From Cladosporium sp. IMV 00045 (Eukaryota; Ascomycota; Dothideomycetes; Cladosporiales; Cladosporiaceae), in the NCBI GenBank assembly GCA_001931905.2, contig MSJI02000171.1, positions 1-64,000 of the forward strand: DNA of 64,000 bases. Reading direction: 5' to 3'. This document shows, piece by piece, positions 21,049 through 33,006 of this stretch (positions within the stretch are counted from its first letter, which is position 1; each line of letters starts with the position of its first letter). A program made the position numbers and the translations under genes. The notes beneath the pieces are model-generated. The model did not search any database, was not told the DNA's origin, and saw only the letters and a program-made list of their open reading frames with translations.

Positions 21049-23049
21049 TCATCGACTAAGCCCAGGCCCGCAGCTCGTCGAGTTCAGCTCGCCCACGATC
21101 TCAGGGAAGAGCTGAGTGGAGTTCCTGTCTTTGAGCAGATAACTACAGATGACCGCAGAGCCATTCTGGACGGAAGCTATTTGCTCATCACTGCAAGAGC
21201 TAAGCTGCGCCGTGTAGCAATACTCCAACGGCTGTGCCTCGAGCGGCTTGTTTGTGATGTTGTACGTGTTCTCAGGGCCCTCGGTCGAGTAGTCTGCGTC
21301 GATCTGGGTCTTGCCCGTGGCGATGTCACGGCCGAAGAGCGCGCGGGTGAACACCTGGTATGCAGTCTCGGGCTGGTAGCCGGGAACCTCGTGACCCGCC
21401 TCGTAGATTCGCGAGAAGGAAAGGTTTCCGTGCTGGCGAGTTTGACCGCCAGTGTAGGACTCGTTCGTGCGAAGGGGAGCGTAGCCTGCAGCTTTGAAGG
21501 CCTCGCTCTCGGAGTATGGGATGGCGAGGGACACTTGCTCGCCGCCGTACCAGTTGCAAGCGAAGTCACGGTCACCGTAAATCAAGGCCACTTTGACGCC
21601 GTTGTCCAGCAGATAACCCATGTCTGGCAGAGAAGCGTCGCGAGGGTACGATCCCACCATGTCGAACATGTCTCCGACAGCGCTGGACGACGCCGTGAAG
21701 TTCAAGGGCACGCCCAAGGCTTCGTGAACATGCGCTTGGTCGAGGAAGCCTCTCCAGAACCCGGAGGGCGTGACGGTCGATGAGATGGCACCGATGTCGA
21801 AATATTGGCGCTCAGTTGCGTTGCGGTACCCGTCCATGATGTTTGTGTAGCAATACGTCTCGGCCGCCTCGCAGATCTCGTTGACGGCATCGTTCCCGCC
21901 GAGGTTTTCTGGATCGTGGATACTGGCAGCTTCGTGGCAAAGAAGAACTTGATCCTTGCAGCCACCTGGCTGTTCCCAGGCTTCTTGCATGCTTTGAACC
22001 TGAGACTCGTTGATGGCTTTGATGCCGTATGTGTTGCTGTAAGCCATCGTAGCGTAAGTGGGCCACATCGTGAGTCGATCGGCACAGCCATTAATGATCA
22101 AGAGTGTGTCGAGATTGAGAGGTGTCGCATTGGTCAAATTTTGTGCGCTGAAAGATCCGTTCGCAATCTTCTGGTTCTGCTCCTCAAAGTAGCCTGCGAA
22201 CTCGGGACCCCAGCGTTCACCCTAGATGGCATATCTTGGTCAGCATTTGTGAGAAGAGACATTTCACCGTCAGCTACTTACGAAAGACTCAGCCGTTACT
22301 GAAATGCGTGAGTCGTTAGGGTAGTAGTGCGGAAATTCCTGCGTAAATGTTTGCATGAAGTGCCAAGCAGCCTTCGCAGCATTTCGAACGCCCCGAGCGG
22401 TGTTATTGATATTCTGGCTCGGGTACGTTCCCAGAAGAAGGGTCGAGTTGACTTCAGGGACAGTGTCGTTTATCAGAGTGATCTCATTTTCGGCAAGGTC
22501 TTTCGTGGCATAGTGGAGGGTGTCGTAACTGAAACCGGTCTGAACGGGCTGGTCCAAGTAAAGCATGTTGACTTCGTTGTTCCACGACCATTCGTTCAGG
22601 TATGTTGTGTTGGAATCGGCGTCTACATAGCACGGCCCGGTTCCAGAAAGAAGTCCTCGCATTGAAGAGGAGCCAGGGCCGCCGTTCAACCAGATGGCCA
22701 GAGGAGCATTCTCAGGATCTTTTCTTGCCTCAAAGAACCAAAAGAATGAGTTGATGGGGTAATTCTGAGTCTCGACACCAGTGTCGTTGAGAGCACCGGG
22801 TGGTAGGTGGACATAGCCCGAATAACTACGAACCCCTTCGGAGGTCTCGCAGATGTTTGTCTGAACATGTTAGTAGGTCGAATCCGTCATTAGTTGGGAA
22901 GCAGATTGAGTCACCTCTTTGAAGCTGATCTGTACTCCGTCGTTGAATCTGGAATCTAGGACTGTAGTGTCCTTGGGCTCTGCCGGGAATCCTGCAAGCG
23001 AAACGCCAGCAAAAAGCGAAGCTGCGCCAATCAAATTATGCACACCCAT
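21049..23049 (-). CDS. Secreted serine carboxypeptidase, peptidase family S10
   Basis: Three exons, 23049-22915, 22860-22282 and 22221-21049, give 628 aa. A signal peptide ([20 protein letters not shown]) precedes the S10 fold. Family landmarks are [34 protein letters not shown] (oxyanion region), [20 protein letters not shown] and FSYDT. The serine is in VTAESF-GERWGP, near residue 237. The Asp is in [15 protein letters not shown] and the His in [12 protein letters not shown], so the catalytic triad is complete. The serine elbow reads AESFGE rather than the usual GESYGG/A. The second intron splits the codons right after Ser-Phe. Many Asn-X-Ser/Thr sites fit a secreted glycoprotein. It would release C-terminal amino acids from peptides outside the cell. 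Confidence 0.92.
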
Positions 23050-25388
23050 TTTGTGTTTTGGGAGGATTTGATAGTACAACATCCGTCAACGGGAAGGAAC
23101 CCAAAACCAGCTGTTATATGCAGAGGAGGCCTATCTTGCCGTCCCATTGCATAACTGCATCGTCACCTTTGCTGCCGGCGATAGCACGCTGGATTTGACG
23201 ATTATGGACATTGCACATGGTGTCCGCGGAGAGTTTTTAGCGTGAATATCGACAAATGCGGAGTCCTATCATAGATTGGTCTCAATCGGTCTCAACGCTT
23301 GGGCGAGACACATTGATAATGATGATATGGGCCATGTGGCACTCGCAGCGGTGTCGCCCTCAGACCAACACCGTCGGCAAGCAGCCGCTCATAATCGCTG
23401 TGTAAACTGAAAGAGGCAATGATGAAGTCAGCTATCATGAAGACTGTGACGTTCACGGAGGTACCTCCTAAAGGTGGCCCGACTCAGTGGGCCATTATTG
23501 TGCTTTCTTGAAGCGAATACGCCAAGCAGAATGTTGAGATCAACCGGGTGCTTGGGACGATCGGTATCCGGGATGATGCCGATCGGGCGGCAGCAAGCGA
23601 AGGATGTCGATCAGATCTTGCGACCGCATCACTGGTCATGAGTTTTGTAAAGGTGTTGATTTCACCAGCCCAAGCGCGGGCATGATGCCAATGTCTTAGA
23701 TCGGAACGACAACCCCTTGCTAAGCAAAGACGCCTTTTCCACAACCCCCTTAGGATGCCGATTGTTGCTTAGTGAAATATATACTGATACGGTCAGATGC
23801 GACATTATTGTATGATGGCTGGCAAAGACCTTCCGCCAGCCTTTCAGAAACTTGAGAAGAGCAACACAGGAGAACTTTGATCTACATATACACGGGTGGC
23901 AACGTCATGATGAACGCTTGATGAAGCTTCCTGAATTCAACTCATCCCGTTCCTAAACTCAAAGCATTCTCAGGAAGTAAGCTTTTGAGCGCTGCGATAC
24001 GCAAATATATAATGGCCTTTGGCCCAACTTATCCCATGCTCATCAACTGTAACATCCCATGCTCTTCTATTGCGTGGACAATCCAATCCTTGAACTGTTC
24101 AATTAACCAGACCAGGAGCACACTATCCACCATTTCGACAATGACTTGGCGGGCGGCCATTTGCAGTCATAAGCCTCGAAACATCTCGCTTCGACGCTAA
24201 TCTTGCTTGTTTGTGCTGGGGTAATGGGTTTCTGAAATCCAGAACGCGGGAGCACCAGCTCATGTGTGCACTGGCTCAGGAGATCATGAGAGTGATTGCT
24301 TGGGCACAGAGTCGATACAAGCCGCTAAAGGTCGGCTGATTTGATTCACTTTTCTGCAGTAATCTCAGCGCCTTGATACAATGAGAACACCATTGATCAA
24401 CATCGAATGGCTTCATAATGTCTTTCGGGAGACAAGCGATCCAGCTTGCCGGTCCATAATAGGTCACCGTGAGGGCCCGATCATGCTTTGAGTGGAAGGA
24501 CTGTCACGGATTTGTTCGTTGAGGCGGCAACCATCCCTCTCATAAGGCATTGCAAGCCCTGCTAAGACCGTGGCCTGACTGCGACTCGAACGGGGCCCAT
24601 GAAGCCGCTTGTGCAAGGGTGCACAGATCGAGCTTGTCGGTAGGTTCTTCAGGCTGTTCTCCAAAGCAGGCTTCGAGATGTCTGCTGGTGACCGAGTGTG
24701 TATCCCAAGGGAAGACGCTGAGAGATCTGGAGGATCTCTGGTGAACTTCAGCATCAACATCTGCACATATGAATTGAGGCACTGTGACTAGATGATGGTG
24801 GTCTCCAGCTCGTGACCATGACGAAACGCGTTGGCGGATACGCATCAAGTTTGATGCTATGCGCTGTCCATCAAGGGATGCAATCGTGTCAAAGTCATAG
24901 CGATCTTGCGACAGCAGGGCGCAAATGTGATATTGAGGGCTCCAAACATCATTAGCATCATCCTGTTAGAGATTCTAAATCGAACATTCAAACATTGTTG
25001 ACAGCGTGACAGTACCAATCCGAGGTTACGTCTCGCTTCGTCGGGGCATCTGGCTGCGGACTCGCGCTGCATTGCACCGGCAACCGAAACACGCACGACG
25101 GCTGCGCCACCAAACCAGGAGAGAAACGGTTCAGGATCAACAACCTCCTCCACGTCGACGAGTCGTCTATGCGGAGTGTCGTGGGGTCATTTGGGGCATA
25201 TTGTGGTTCTTTTCGACGAATCCCCATCAAATGATTCGTAGCAGTAGTGCTTGCTCTCGGTTCCGGATGAGCAGGGCACGAGTAGTACGCTGCCCAAAGC
25301 TAGATTTTCAATAGAACGGCCACAGATCATTAACCAAAGACACCCGGGAGCTGTACTCGCTAATGTGCCCATCTTTGTTACTGTCAAG
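23050..25388. other. Long intergenic; possible decayed transcription-factor remnant on minus strand
   Basis: No intact gene is seen in 2.3 kb. Minus-strand fragments in different frames between about 25230 and 24276 look weakly coding. One is FDVDQWCSHCIKALRLLQ followed by SGLYRLCAQAITLM, which resembles C-terminal parts of fungal Zn2Cys6 transcription factors. No zinc cluster is visible, so this is only a possible relic. Confidence 0.3.
23113..23118 (-). promoter_or_regulatory. Likely TATA box of the S10 carboxypeptidase
   Basis: The minus strand reads CATATAACAG about 65 nt upstream of the predicted start codon, a plausible TATA position for a secreted, regulated enzyme. Inferred from position and sequence only. 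Confidence 0.4.
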
Positions 25389-27302
25389 ATGGGATTCCTT
25401 TCTACTACTGGGGGCCTGAAGGGCAGAGCATTGCGATGGGCTATCACAGCTTGCTCATGTCAAGCATTCCTCTTGCTTGGCTTCGATCAGGGGGTGATGA
25501 GCGGGCTCATCGGTGCCAACAATCAATTTGGAAGAGATTTCAACAGTCCTGATGCGAATACACAAGGAATTATCACATCCATCTATGGTGAGGCAAAGCA
25601 TTGAGGCTGCAGTCCCCACGTCAGGGCGCTGACATTCGGCATGCAGACATTGGCTGTGCGGCAGGCTGCCTGGTATGCTTTGTGTATGGAGAGCGCTTTG
25701 GGAGGAAGCGGATGATCATCGCTGGAGGTAATGTCAGATCCCAGGCCCGTCACGAAACAAAGTCGAATCGCTAACCAAGCTTGACAATCCAGGTGTCACC
25801 ATGATCATTGGGACCGTATTCCTTGGCTCAGCAACAACTCTTGCTCAGCTTTTGGTCGGGCGCATCGTCACAGGAATCGGTAATGGCTTCAATTCTTCCA
25901 CTGTTCCCATCTATCAGTCAGAGATGTCGAAGCCAGAGATCCGCGGTACATTACTTTGCGCCCAAGGCACACTTACGATCCTTGGACTCTGCATCGCCTA
26001 CTGGCTAGACTATGGGATTTCCTTTGTCGATGGGCCAGCTCAATGGCGATTCCCCATCTCGTTTCGTACGTTCCGGTGTCAATATCTCAGGAGAGCTGTC
26101 ACTAACAACTCTCAGAGGCCTTTTTCGCGATTTGCTTGGTCTTACAAATACTGCCCCTGCCTGAAACTCCGCGATGGCTCATCGAGCATGGCCGTGCCAA
26201 AGACGCAAGCCGTATCATTGCTGGCCTAAAGTCCAAAGAAGCTTCCCCTGAGGACGAAGATGTGGTCTTCCAGAGACGAGCCATCGAAACCGCACTCGAG
26301 CTGGAGTCTGCCGGCGGTCCATTCAGATACGCAGAGTTGTTCGAGGGTGGGAAGCTACAAAATTTCCGGCGCATGGTCCTTTGCGGCATGGTCAGTCTGA
26401 TGCAACAATTTACCGGTGAGTCCTTGTGCACCGATTGCACAAATCGTCAACATGGGTCTGTCGCTGACCTTGAAACAGGTTCGAACATGATCAACTATTA
26501 CGCTCCTATCGTCTACCAACAAACGATGGATCTCTCCCGCAACCTATCGCTGATTCTCGGAGGCTGCACCTCCCTCACCTACCTTTTCGGCAGCATCATA
26601 CCGCTCTTCACCGTGGACAAATTCGGGCGACGGCCTCTATTGATGTTTTCTGCGGCCGGTCTTTGCACCTGCTTCTCCCTAGCCGCCATATTACTCAGCT
26701 TAGGCACCGTCAGTGCAGCTTATGGTGCCACGGCCATGGTATTCCTGTTCCAGATCTTCCTCGGCATAGGCTGGCTTCCAGTGCCTTGGTTCTACCCGTC
26801 CGAAATTACTACGACTAGGATCAGATCTAGAGGTCAAGCGTTTGGCGGGTTCATCAACTGTTGTTCTCCCGGCAGTCCGCGCACGAAGAACATATTGCTG
26901 ACATTCTGATCTTTCAGGGATGTGCGTTTTCGCGGTTGTGCAGATTACTCCGATCGCCATTCAAAATATCAACTGGCGGACCTTCATCATCTTTGCTGTA
27001 AGCTTCCAAGAAGCCCCCTATTTGAAGGTTCGGCAGTCTAAGCTAACTCAATTCAGGTCTTTAACGCTTGCTGGGTTCCGATCGTTTACTGCTTCTTTCC
27101 CGAGACTCGAGGCCTGCAGCTCGAAGACGTTGACCATCTTTTCGAAAAGGGCGGGATCACTGGTGGCGTATTCAGAGCCAAGGGCGGTATGACAGTCCAG
27201 CCTGGCTGGCATACTTCGCATCCGAATATGCACGGTGTGGAGAAAGTACCCGAAGACGCGCTGGGCATTGAGATGGTTAGCAAGGATGTGGAGGATGTCT
27301 GA
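25389..27302 (+). CDS. MFS sugar transporter (hexose-transporter type)
   Basis: Seven exons are predicted: 25389-25587, 25647-25727, 25793-26065, 26116-26415, 26479-26859, 26918-26997 and 27057-27302 (519 aa). Twelve transmembrane helices are implied. Sugar-porter signatures are GFDQGVMSGLI in helix 1, YGERFGRKRMIIAG in the loop 2-3, RIVTGIGNGFNSSTVPIYQS, LPETPRWLIEHGR before the central loop, DKFGRRPLLM in loop 8-9 and FPETRGLQLEDVDHLF after helix 12. These are the conserved motifs of plasma-membrane sugar/H+ symporters and facilitators; the sugar cannot be told from the sequence. The fifth intron has a weak GTTGTT donor, chosen because it restores a family-typical GGFINW. The gene sits among secreted plant-polymer enzymes, which fits a role in sugar uptake. 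Confidence 0.9.
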
Positions 27303-27843
27303 GATTGAGGCTAGGACGCATGACGGTCAAATTGAGTCAATTTTAAATAATGGATGGATCAGGTAATGAAATTTCGTCTGGAACATTGCTATTCAAGTCT
27401 CTCACTGCGGGACTGTACATGTACTGTGAATGCCGTGGGACGGGGACTTGCTCATGGTTGATACTGTGTTTTCCTATGCTGACTCGCGGCAAAGCAGAGA
27501 GGTCGTATTGTTCAAAGGGTGGTATCTTAGAAATGAAAGCGAACGTAGGACATTAAATACTAGAATGATTGCCGGGTAATGAGGTCGAATGAAAAATTGG
27601 GTATAGGGTGACAACCAGATTCAAGCTGGGCGGATCCTGGGCAGACGGCTGCGGCAAGATACTAGAAAAGACATTTGCCAATGCCTCCAGCATCATTGCT
27701 CGGCGCAAACGCGAAAGCTCAGAGCACGCCTCGCCCACCGTCTATGAGTTTCTGCGCTCATTCCGGCCGCCTCGAGATATCCCTCTCTGGCAGAAGCGAT
27801 ATCGTAGGGTCGTCCAGATGTGCTAAGATGCACGTGTTCCGCT
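27303..27843. other. Intergenic between converging genes
   Basis: 3' flanks of the sugar transporter and the heme-thiolate peroxidase. No other gene or repeat is apparent. Confidence 0.5.
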
Positions 27844-29225
27844 CTAATAAGCGTTCATTGGTGCCGGGCAGCCCAGATGCGTGATGGCACCAGCCAGCTT
27901 CTCAGTGACAACCTTGACGGCATCCTCGGCGATGCTGAGAACGCCGCTGGCAAGGCTAGGCATAGGGAACAGCAGAAGCTGGTAGACCAGGCAGAGAACG
28001 TTTGATACGCTGACATCCGCATCGATTTTACCCTCTTTGATTGCGCCAAAGTCGATTCCATCAAAGTGGCCATCAGCCGTGTTGCCGCCGAAGAGTACGG
28101 GGTACTCCAGGTACATGCTCAGAAAGTTCTCTACTACGCCAACAAGACCGTATGGCGTTTCGCGGGCCTTCCAGCCCTCCGGAATACTCTCATTGCCCCC
28201 GTAGGCCCAGGATCCATCGGCTTCTTGGTATGTGCCGAAGAAAGTCGCCACGGTCTCTGTTGAGGCAGACTCGCCGTCGCCGTACAATTCGGGCAAGAAA
28301 GCTGAAGCAGCGTAGGAGATGAGGCCGATGGGAGTGTAAGAGAAGTAAGGATTCTCCTGTTGAGACTGGTGCCAGCGCTGGTGCTTCAGCTTGGAGATGT
28401 TCGATTTTGTGAAGTTACCGCCGGTAGTCTCAACCATCTGGGCAAAGAGTGTAGCGTTGAGTGAGAAGTTGTCACCTTCGTTAGTAAAATAATCATCGCG
28501 ACTCATGGAGGCGTCGACTTCGAAGCTACCGTGACCGTTGAGGCCCGGTTGGCTCCCAGCGAGGAGCTCGACGGCGGCGGTACGGTCGGTAGCATCACAG
28601 CCGATCGAAAATTTCTGGGTGATGGTGTCACCATCTCCAAGCACTGTTGCGATCAATGTGATTACTGTAGCGAGCTCCCATTCCATGTTGAACACGTTCT
28701 GGCAGGCGTCGACCGACTCTGCGAAGTTCGTAATGCCGTCTCGGGCGATGAAGCCGTGGTTGGCAAGCATGTTCATTCCAGGGCACCTGAGGTAATTTCA
28801 TTAGCTATTCGAAAAGCGAATCTATAACTGGCGGATGCTTACGGTCCGCGAATATCGGTTTCCTTAGGATGAATGAACTTGTGATCCTCATCGCCGGGAG
28901 CTGGAACTTGATAACCACCCTTTCCCCTTCCAGGTAGTCCATTCTTAGCATGGTTGTAGGGGAAGTCAGGGTTCCACTTCGCTGCGGGCTTGTGGTCGTG
29001 GTTGACAGGGCAGTTCTTCGGGTCAGCCGCAGGATAAGTGTTGTCGCGATTGCGATCCTGATTGAAGTCGAGTACGGAAGAGTCCGACATGTTGATGACC
29101 TTGGACAGATCGATGAGGCCGCCTTTGCCAGTGAGATCAAGCAAGGGCCCCTTTCCATCCAGGTTCAGCAAGCCCGGGAAGGCAGCACTTGCGCCCACTA
29201 AGGCTGAGAGGGCAACGAGCTTCAT
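27844..29225 (-). CDS. Secreted heme-thiolate peroxidase (chloroperoxidase / unspecific peroxygenase family)
   Basis: Two exons, 29225-28843 and 28786-27844, encode 441 aa. A signal peptide (MKLVALSALVGASAA) is followed by a Gly/Leu-rich propeptide-like stretch. The hallmark P-C-P motif is in RGPCPGMNMLANHGFIARDG, with the axial heme ligand Cys at about residue 129. The single intron falls inside the first Pro codon of that motif. The later EGD triplet in YFTNEGDNFS supplies the expected acid-base Glu. Enzymes of this family use hydrogen peroxide to halogenate or to insert oxygen into aromatic and aliphatic compounds. The sequence cannot tell halogenation from peroxygenation. The C-terminus (PSLASGVLSIAEDAVKVV) is longer than that of the short fungal peroxygenases. 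Secretion fits attack on phenolics or plant defence compounds. Confidence 0.92.
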
Positions 29226-31498
29226 CTTTGTAGACCACTGCGATAGCAAGATGACGGACTGTCTACAGAAGAGAGCGCGGAGAAAGGTGGACGAAGGAAG
29301 TGAGGGGTGATTAGGGCGCGCGAGCCTGAGACGAAAGGGAGCTGTTAAGTATCAGCTTACCGTTTGCACGATCTCTAGGTTGTCGGGGAAGAGGTGAAGG
29401 GTCTAGCGAATGTCAACGGCTTTTTGTGGCTCGCATTGCTGAGTGTAGAAGATGTGACTGGCGTGTTCAGCGCCATCCATATGTTGATCGCCCTCCGCCA
29501 TGGAACTCAACTAAGCAGTGGTAGAATCCTGACTCGCCATTTGCGCCTACTCGCTTTAGACTCTGCGCAGGGTCGTGGAAATGGCAGGTCCTCTAGATTG
29601 AAGAGCTCAGATGCTCAACGTATTCCAAGAAGCAAGCATTCAATGCAACGGTTGATGGTTTGCATGGTGAAAGGCACCCCACGCATGTCTGATCATCTTC
29701 GTTGGCTCGAGTGCTGTTTTGTGAAGTGTACGATTTGTGCCGTCTCACGCCATGTCAAGAGGCTGACTCCTTAGCTCCATTGTCGAAGGCGTCAGGGATG
29801 AGTTCGTTGATCCACCCGAGTACTTCCTAAAACGACACTAAGAGAGATCCAGCAACGGTCTTGGACAGGTGAGCGAGTATCAATGTCCAAGTGGCGCGGT
29901 CAAGATTCATGCTCATCATGGCTCAACAACAGGTATCCATCGACCATTAGACGTCGCAGATGCCGCCTTGCGCAACGCATGTAGACCAGACTTGCCGCCC
30001 CAGAGACTTATGAATACAATTGTGGAAATGTCTTGTCGAAACGCCATCGAAAGAGGATGGAGTGATATGCTGCCGACCAAAAGAGGCCGGACTGTGGCTA
30101 GACCTGCTTCCAGAGTTGACCCGGATGCGCGGCGCCGAAGATCTGCAGAGAGTTGTGGGGAACCCTGTGAAGATTGTTCCCCTGAGCTGTCACGCTGTCG
30201 CGCTGTCTGGCCGTCAACGAGCACTACGAAATTTCTATACAGCCATCTCACGGGAGTCGGTTTAGGATTGAGCTTTATGCCGTATGTGCGGATTCAGGTG
30301 ATCGTGGACGGGAGTTGGAACTCATTTCCGGGCATATCTTGTGTCTTTGAAGAATCGGAGAATCCGTCCGAGCGTGGCCGTTACCTGACGACTGAACGTT
30401 GGTACGATTGAGTGGCGATGATGTCTGCTTGCAAGTCAAACAAGTTTGCGGTACATTCTCGCGACTGATCGCAACAAACCAGTGCGAAGGGTTTCCGAAG
30501 AGCCGTCGTCGAAGTCTTGAGTATCTGATATTACGCGCAAAGCGAGGATGGCCAGGAGGTATGGATGACAGCACCGGTTGCCATCCATTTACGAATATAT
30601 TGGATACGACTAACCCTATGGGGAAGCGTACCGACATTGAACCGCTTTCTACTCCCATGTTTTGAATATGTTCTAAGAACAAAATTTTTATTCTCTCTGA
30701 TATGACGGCAAAAATCCTTGGATATTTGCTTGCCCCCTATGTTTCTCTAAGTATCGGTAAAATCTACTCTCGACCATCGAGCGGAGAACATAGACGCCGG
30801 CAACATATGGACTTTAGAGTGAATCCGCCTCTGGTTCTCCTCGTCTTCCCCAGTGAGGCCACCGAAAAGATCAACATATCAACGTAACCGCAAAGTATGG
30901 ATCTCATTCAGATCTCGCGTAACGTAGGCCACACGAGCGCGGAGTTTGCAACTGTTTAGCCCTCCCCGTTGAAAACGTGGTTTTAGGTGATCTCTCGTCT
31001 TCAGCGTCGCCAAGAGGTACTTGACCCATGTGTCTGACTCTGCCTACCAGATCGTCCAGATCATCCAGATCATCCAGATCATGCCAATGATCACCGTTCT
31101 TCCAAGAAGGGATGGGCTCAGAGGCAGAAAACACATGTCCAAAGCCATCGTTCGACCAACGAAGGTGTTCATCGACTATTTCTGAAGAGCAAGCTTACAC
31201 CAACCCTAACCCTAGCAATTCGCTGAAGAGATGAACTCGTCTACCGAATCCGGGCAGGCTCCGCAAAACCTCCGAGCTCGGAGAGGGCAGAGACACATCT
31301 CCAGACACGGTCATGAGCCTGAATCGATTTAAGAGATTACGAGAGCATAAGCATTTTGAATACACTCGCAAGACTGCTCGAATAATATGTGTCACTTGTG
31401 CTGTGAACAAGTGCTCTTCACACAAAGATTTGACCACCGAATTGAACCGCCTCATCCCCCTTCAACATCATTCTCTTCGAATGGAGAGACAAGTCCAC
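29226..31498. other. Long intergenic with short repeats; no supported gene
   Basis: Several overlapping open frames at 29.8-30.7 kb on both strands lack a clear ATG start or recognisable domains. A four-copy 9-bp repeat lies at 31048-31083. A short telomere-like CCCTAACCCTAG lies at 31204-31215. Confidence 0.45.
31048..31083. repeat. 9-bp tandem repeat, four copies
   Basis: Four consecutive units of CAGATCATC are present; the first reads CAGATCGTC and the last CAGATCATG. The array is intergenic, about 400 nt downstream of the stop of a secreted-protein gene on the minus strand. It would translate as Asp/Leu repeats on that strand, but no gene is supported there. Confidence 0.8.
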
Positions 31499-33006
31499 TC
31501 ACTCCAAGCGCATGCAAGCAAAGCTCATAGCATCAGCATTCGCCTGGCCTTCAACACCACCAAAACCGCTCGGCTTGTTCAGGCTCCACTCCATCTCAAC
31601 GTATGGCCAGCAGATTCTGTCATCTCCCATGGTCACCATGTCACCTGCGACATACGTGTCCATGGACTTTACAGGTTCGCCGATGGTCTCGCCGGCCTTG
31701 TTAACAAGCTGATAGTACGTGCCCGTGAAGGTACCGCCACATCCCATGGCGATGAATTCACACTGAGGGGCAGCAATTTCCTCCCACGAGACCAGTGCGT
31801 ACTCGTCGTTGAAGACAGCAACGTGCGCGTTGGATCTGTCAGGACCTTCCTCAGGCGTCACCCAATTGACTTGCTCATCACCCTCAGCGCTGATCTCAGA
31901 CGAAGCTTCTGCGCCAGTCTTGGTCTCTTTGTCCGAGAAGAGGGCAATTGCCACGCGTCGTCCGTTGGTGCGGTTGAGAGTGTGCGTGTATCCTTCGCCC
32001 ATCCAGTCGTTCATGGAAAGCTCGAGAGCACCACGAGATACCCAGGCGAAGATGTAGGAGTCGTCACTGAAACGTGCAAGCGATGAGTAAGAGCCTGACA
32101 TGCCACCCACTGATGTTCTGTTAGTACACAAGCCCGCTACAACGCCCGCTGAAATTACTCACTGGACTCTCCTCCGCCGCCATTGGTAGTGTTCTCGTTG
32201 GACACTTTGATACCATTGCTTCCCATTCCCTGGGTCTTGGTGTTCAGCCAGATCGCGCCCTGGTCTTCAGCACAAAGGGAGGCAAATGGTGGCTCATCAG
32301 CGGCTGCGAATGCGATACCGGTATTGTGCGAGCATCCCCATGAGCTGGAAGCGCCGGTGATGGTCTGCAGCTCGCCATCGGCATTGACATACTGGATGCT
32401 GTCACCGAAGTGTCCTTCAGACGCTCCACTGTACGCAGTGACGACAAAGTAGGCACCGTAAACCTGAGCCTCGTCCGACCATGCCAGATCGCCGTTCATA
32501 TCAGGCGACATCATGAGTCCATCGGACTCGTGCACGCCTGGCCCGGCAACGAAAGTCTTCCAGGCCTGCTTACCGTTCTTGTAGCGGTAGATGGCAGGCA
32601 CCGGCGTCTCGTCGGGTGGAGCATCAGCCACAGACGAGGGAATCGCTTCGTTACCGAGCAGTGCAAAGCCGTTGTTGTGGGCGACGATGCCACCTGCTTC
32701 CTTCACCCCCTCAACCGTAACGACATCGCCCCTGGGCTCGAAAGTCTTGGGATTGATGTTGCGCACATGGACGCCTGATCCCGAACCGTCAAGGTAGGCG
32801 AGATAGCCCCTGCTACCATCCGGCGAAAGGGCGAAAGGAGTACGACGATGGTGGGGAAGTCCAGTCCAATAGGCCTCTTTGATGGGGTCAAAGTCCTCAT
32901 TCAATTTGACGGTATTCGGGAACGATTCAAGCTTGATGGATTGACCCTGTGCTGCGGCCAGCGCGGTAGTGGTCGAAAGAACGAATAAAGAAGACAAATA
33001 ATGCAT
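31499..33006 (-). CDS. Secreted protein of unknown function, possible beta-propeller
   Basis: Two exons, 33006-32163 and 32109-31499, give 484 aa. The N-terminus MHYLSSLFVLSTTTALAAAQ is a signal peptide. The body is made of repeated strand-rich blocks with WD/Asp-box-like phrases: RTPFALSPDGSRGYLAYLDG, GLMMSPDMNGDLAWSDEAQV, GYFVVTAYSG-like, SLARFSDDSYIFAWVSRG, AVFNDEYALVSWEE and MVTMGDDRICWPYVE. Such spacing suggests a multi-bladed propeller, but I do not recognise the family. The intron acceptor was chosen as the second of two AGs (ending ATCAG) because only it keeps the frame. A Gly-rich GGGGESS segment sits at the splice junction, possibly an interdomain linker. Both neighbours encode secreted proteins. 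Confidence 0.75.

Noticed and set aside
29869..30411. 180-codon plus-strand frame in the 29-31 kb gap
   Set aside because: No ATG at its start, overlapping open frames in other phases, Arg/Ser-rich translation and no family resemblance.
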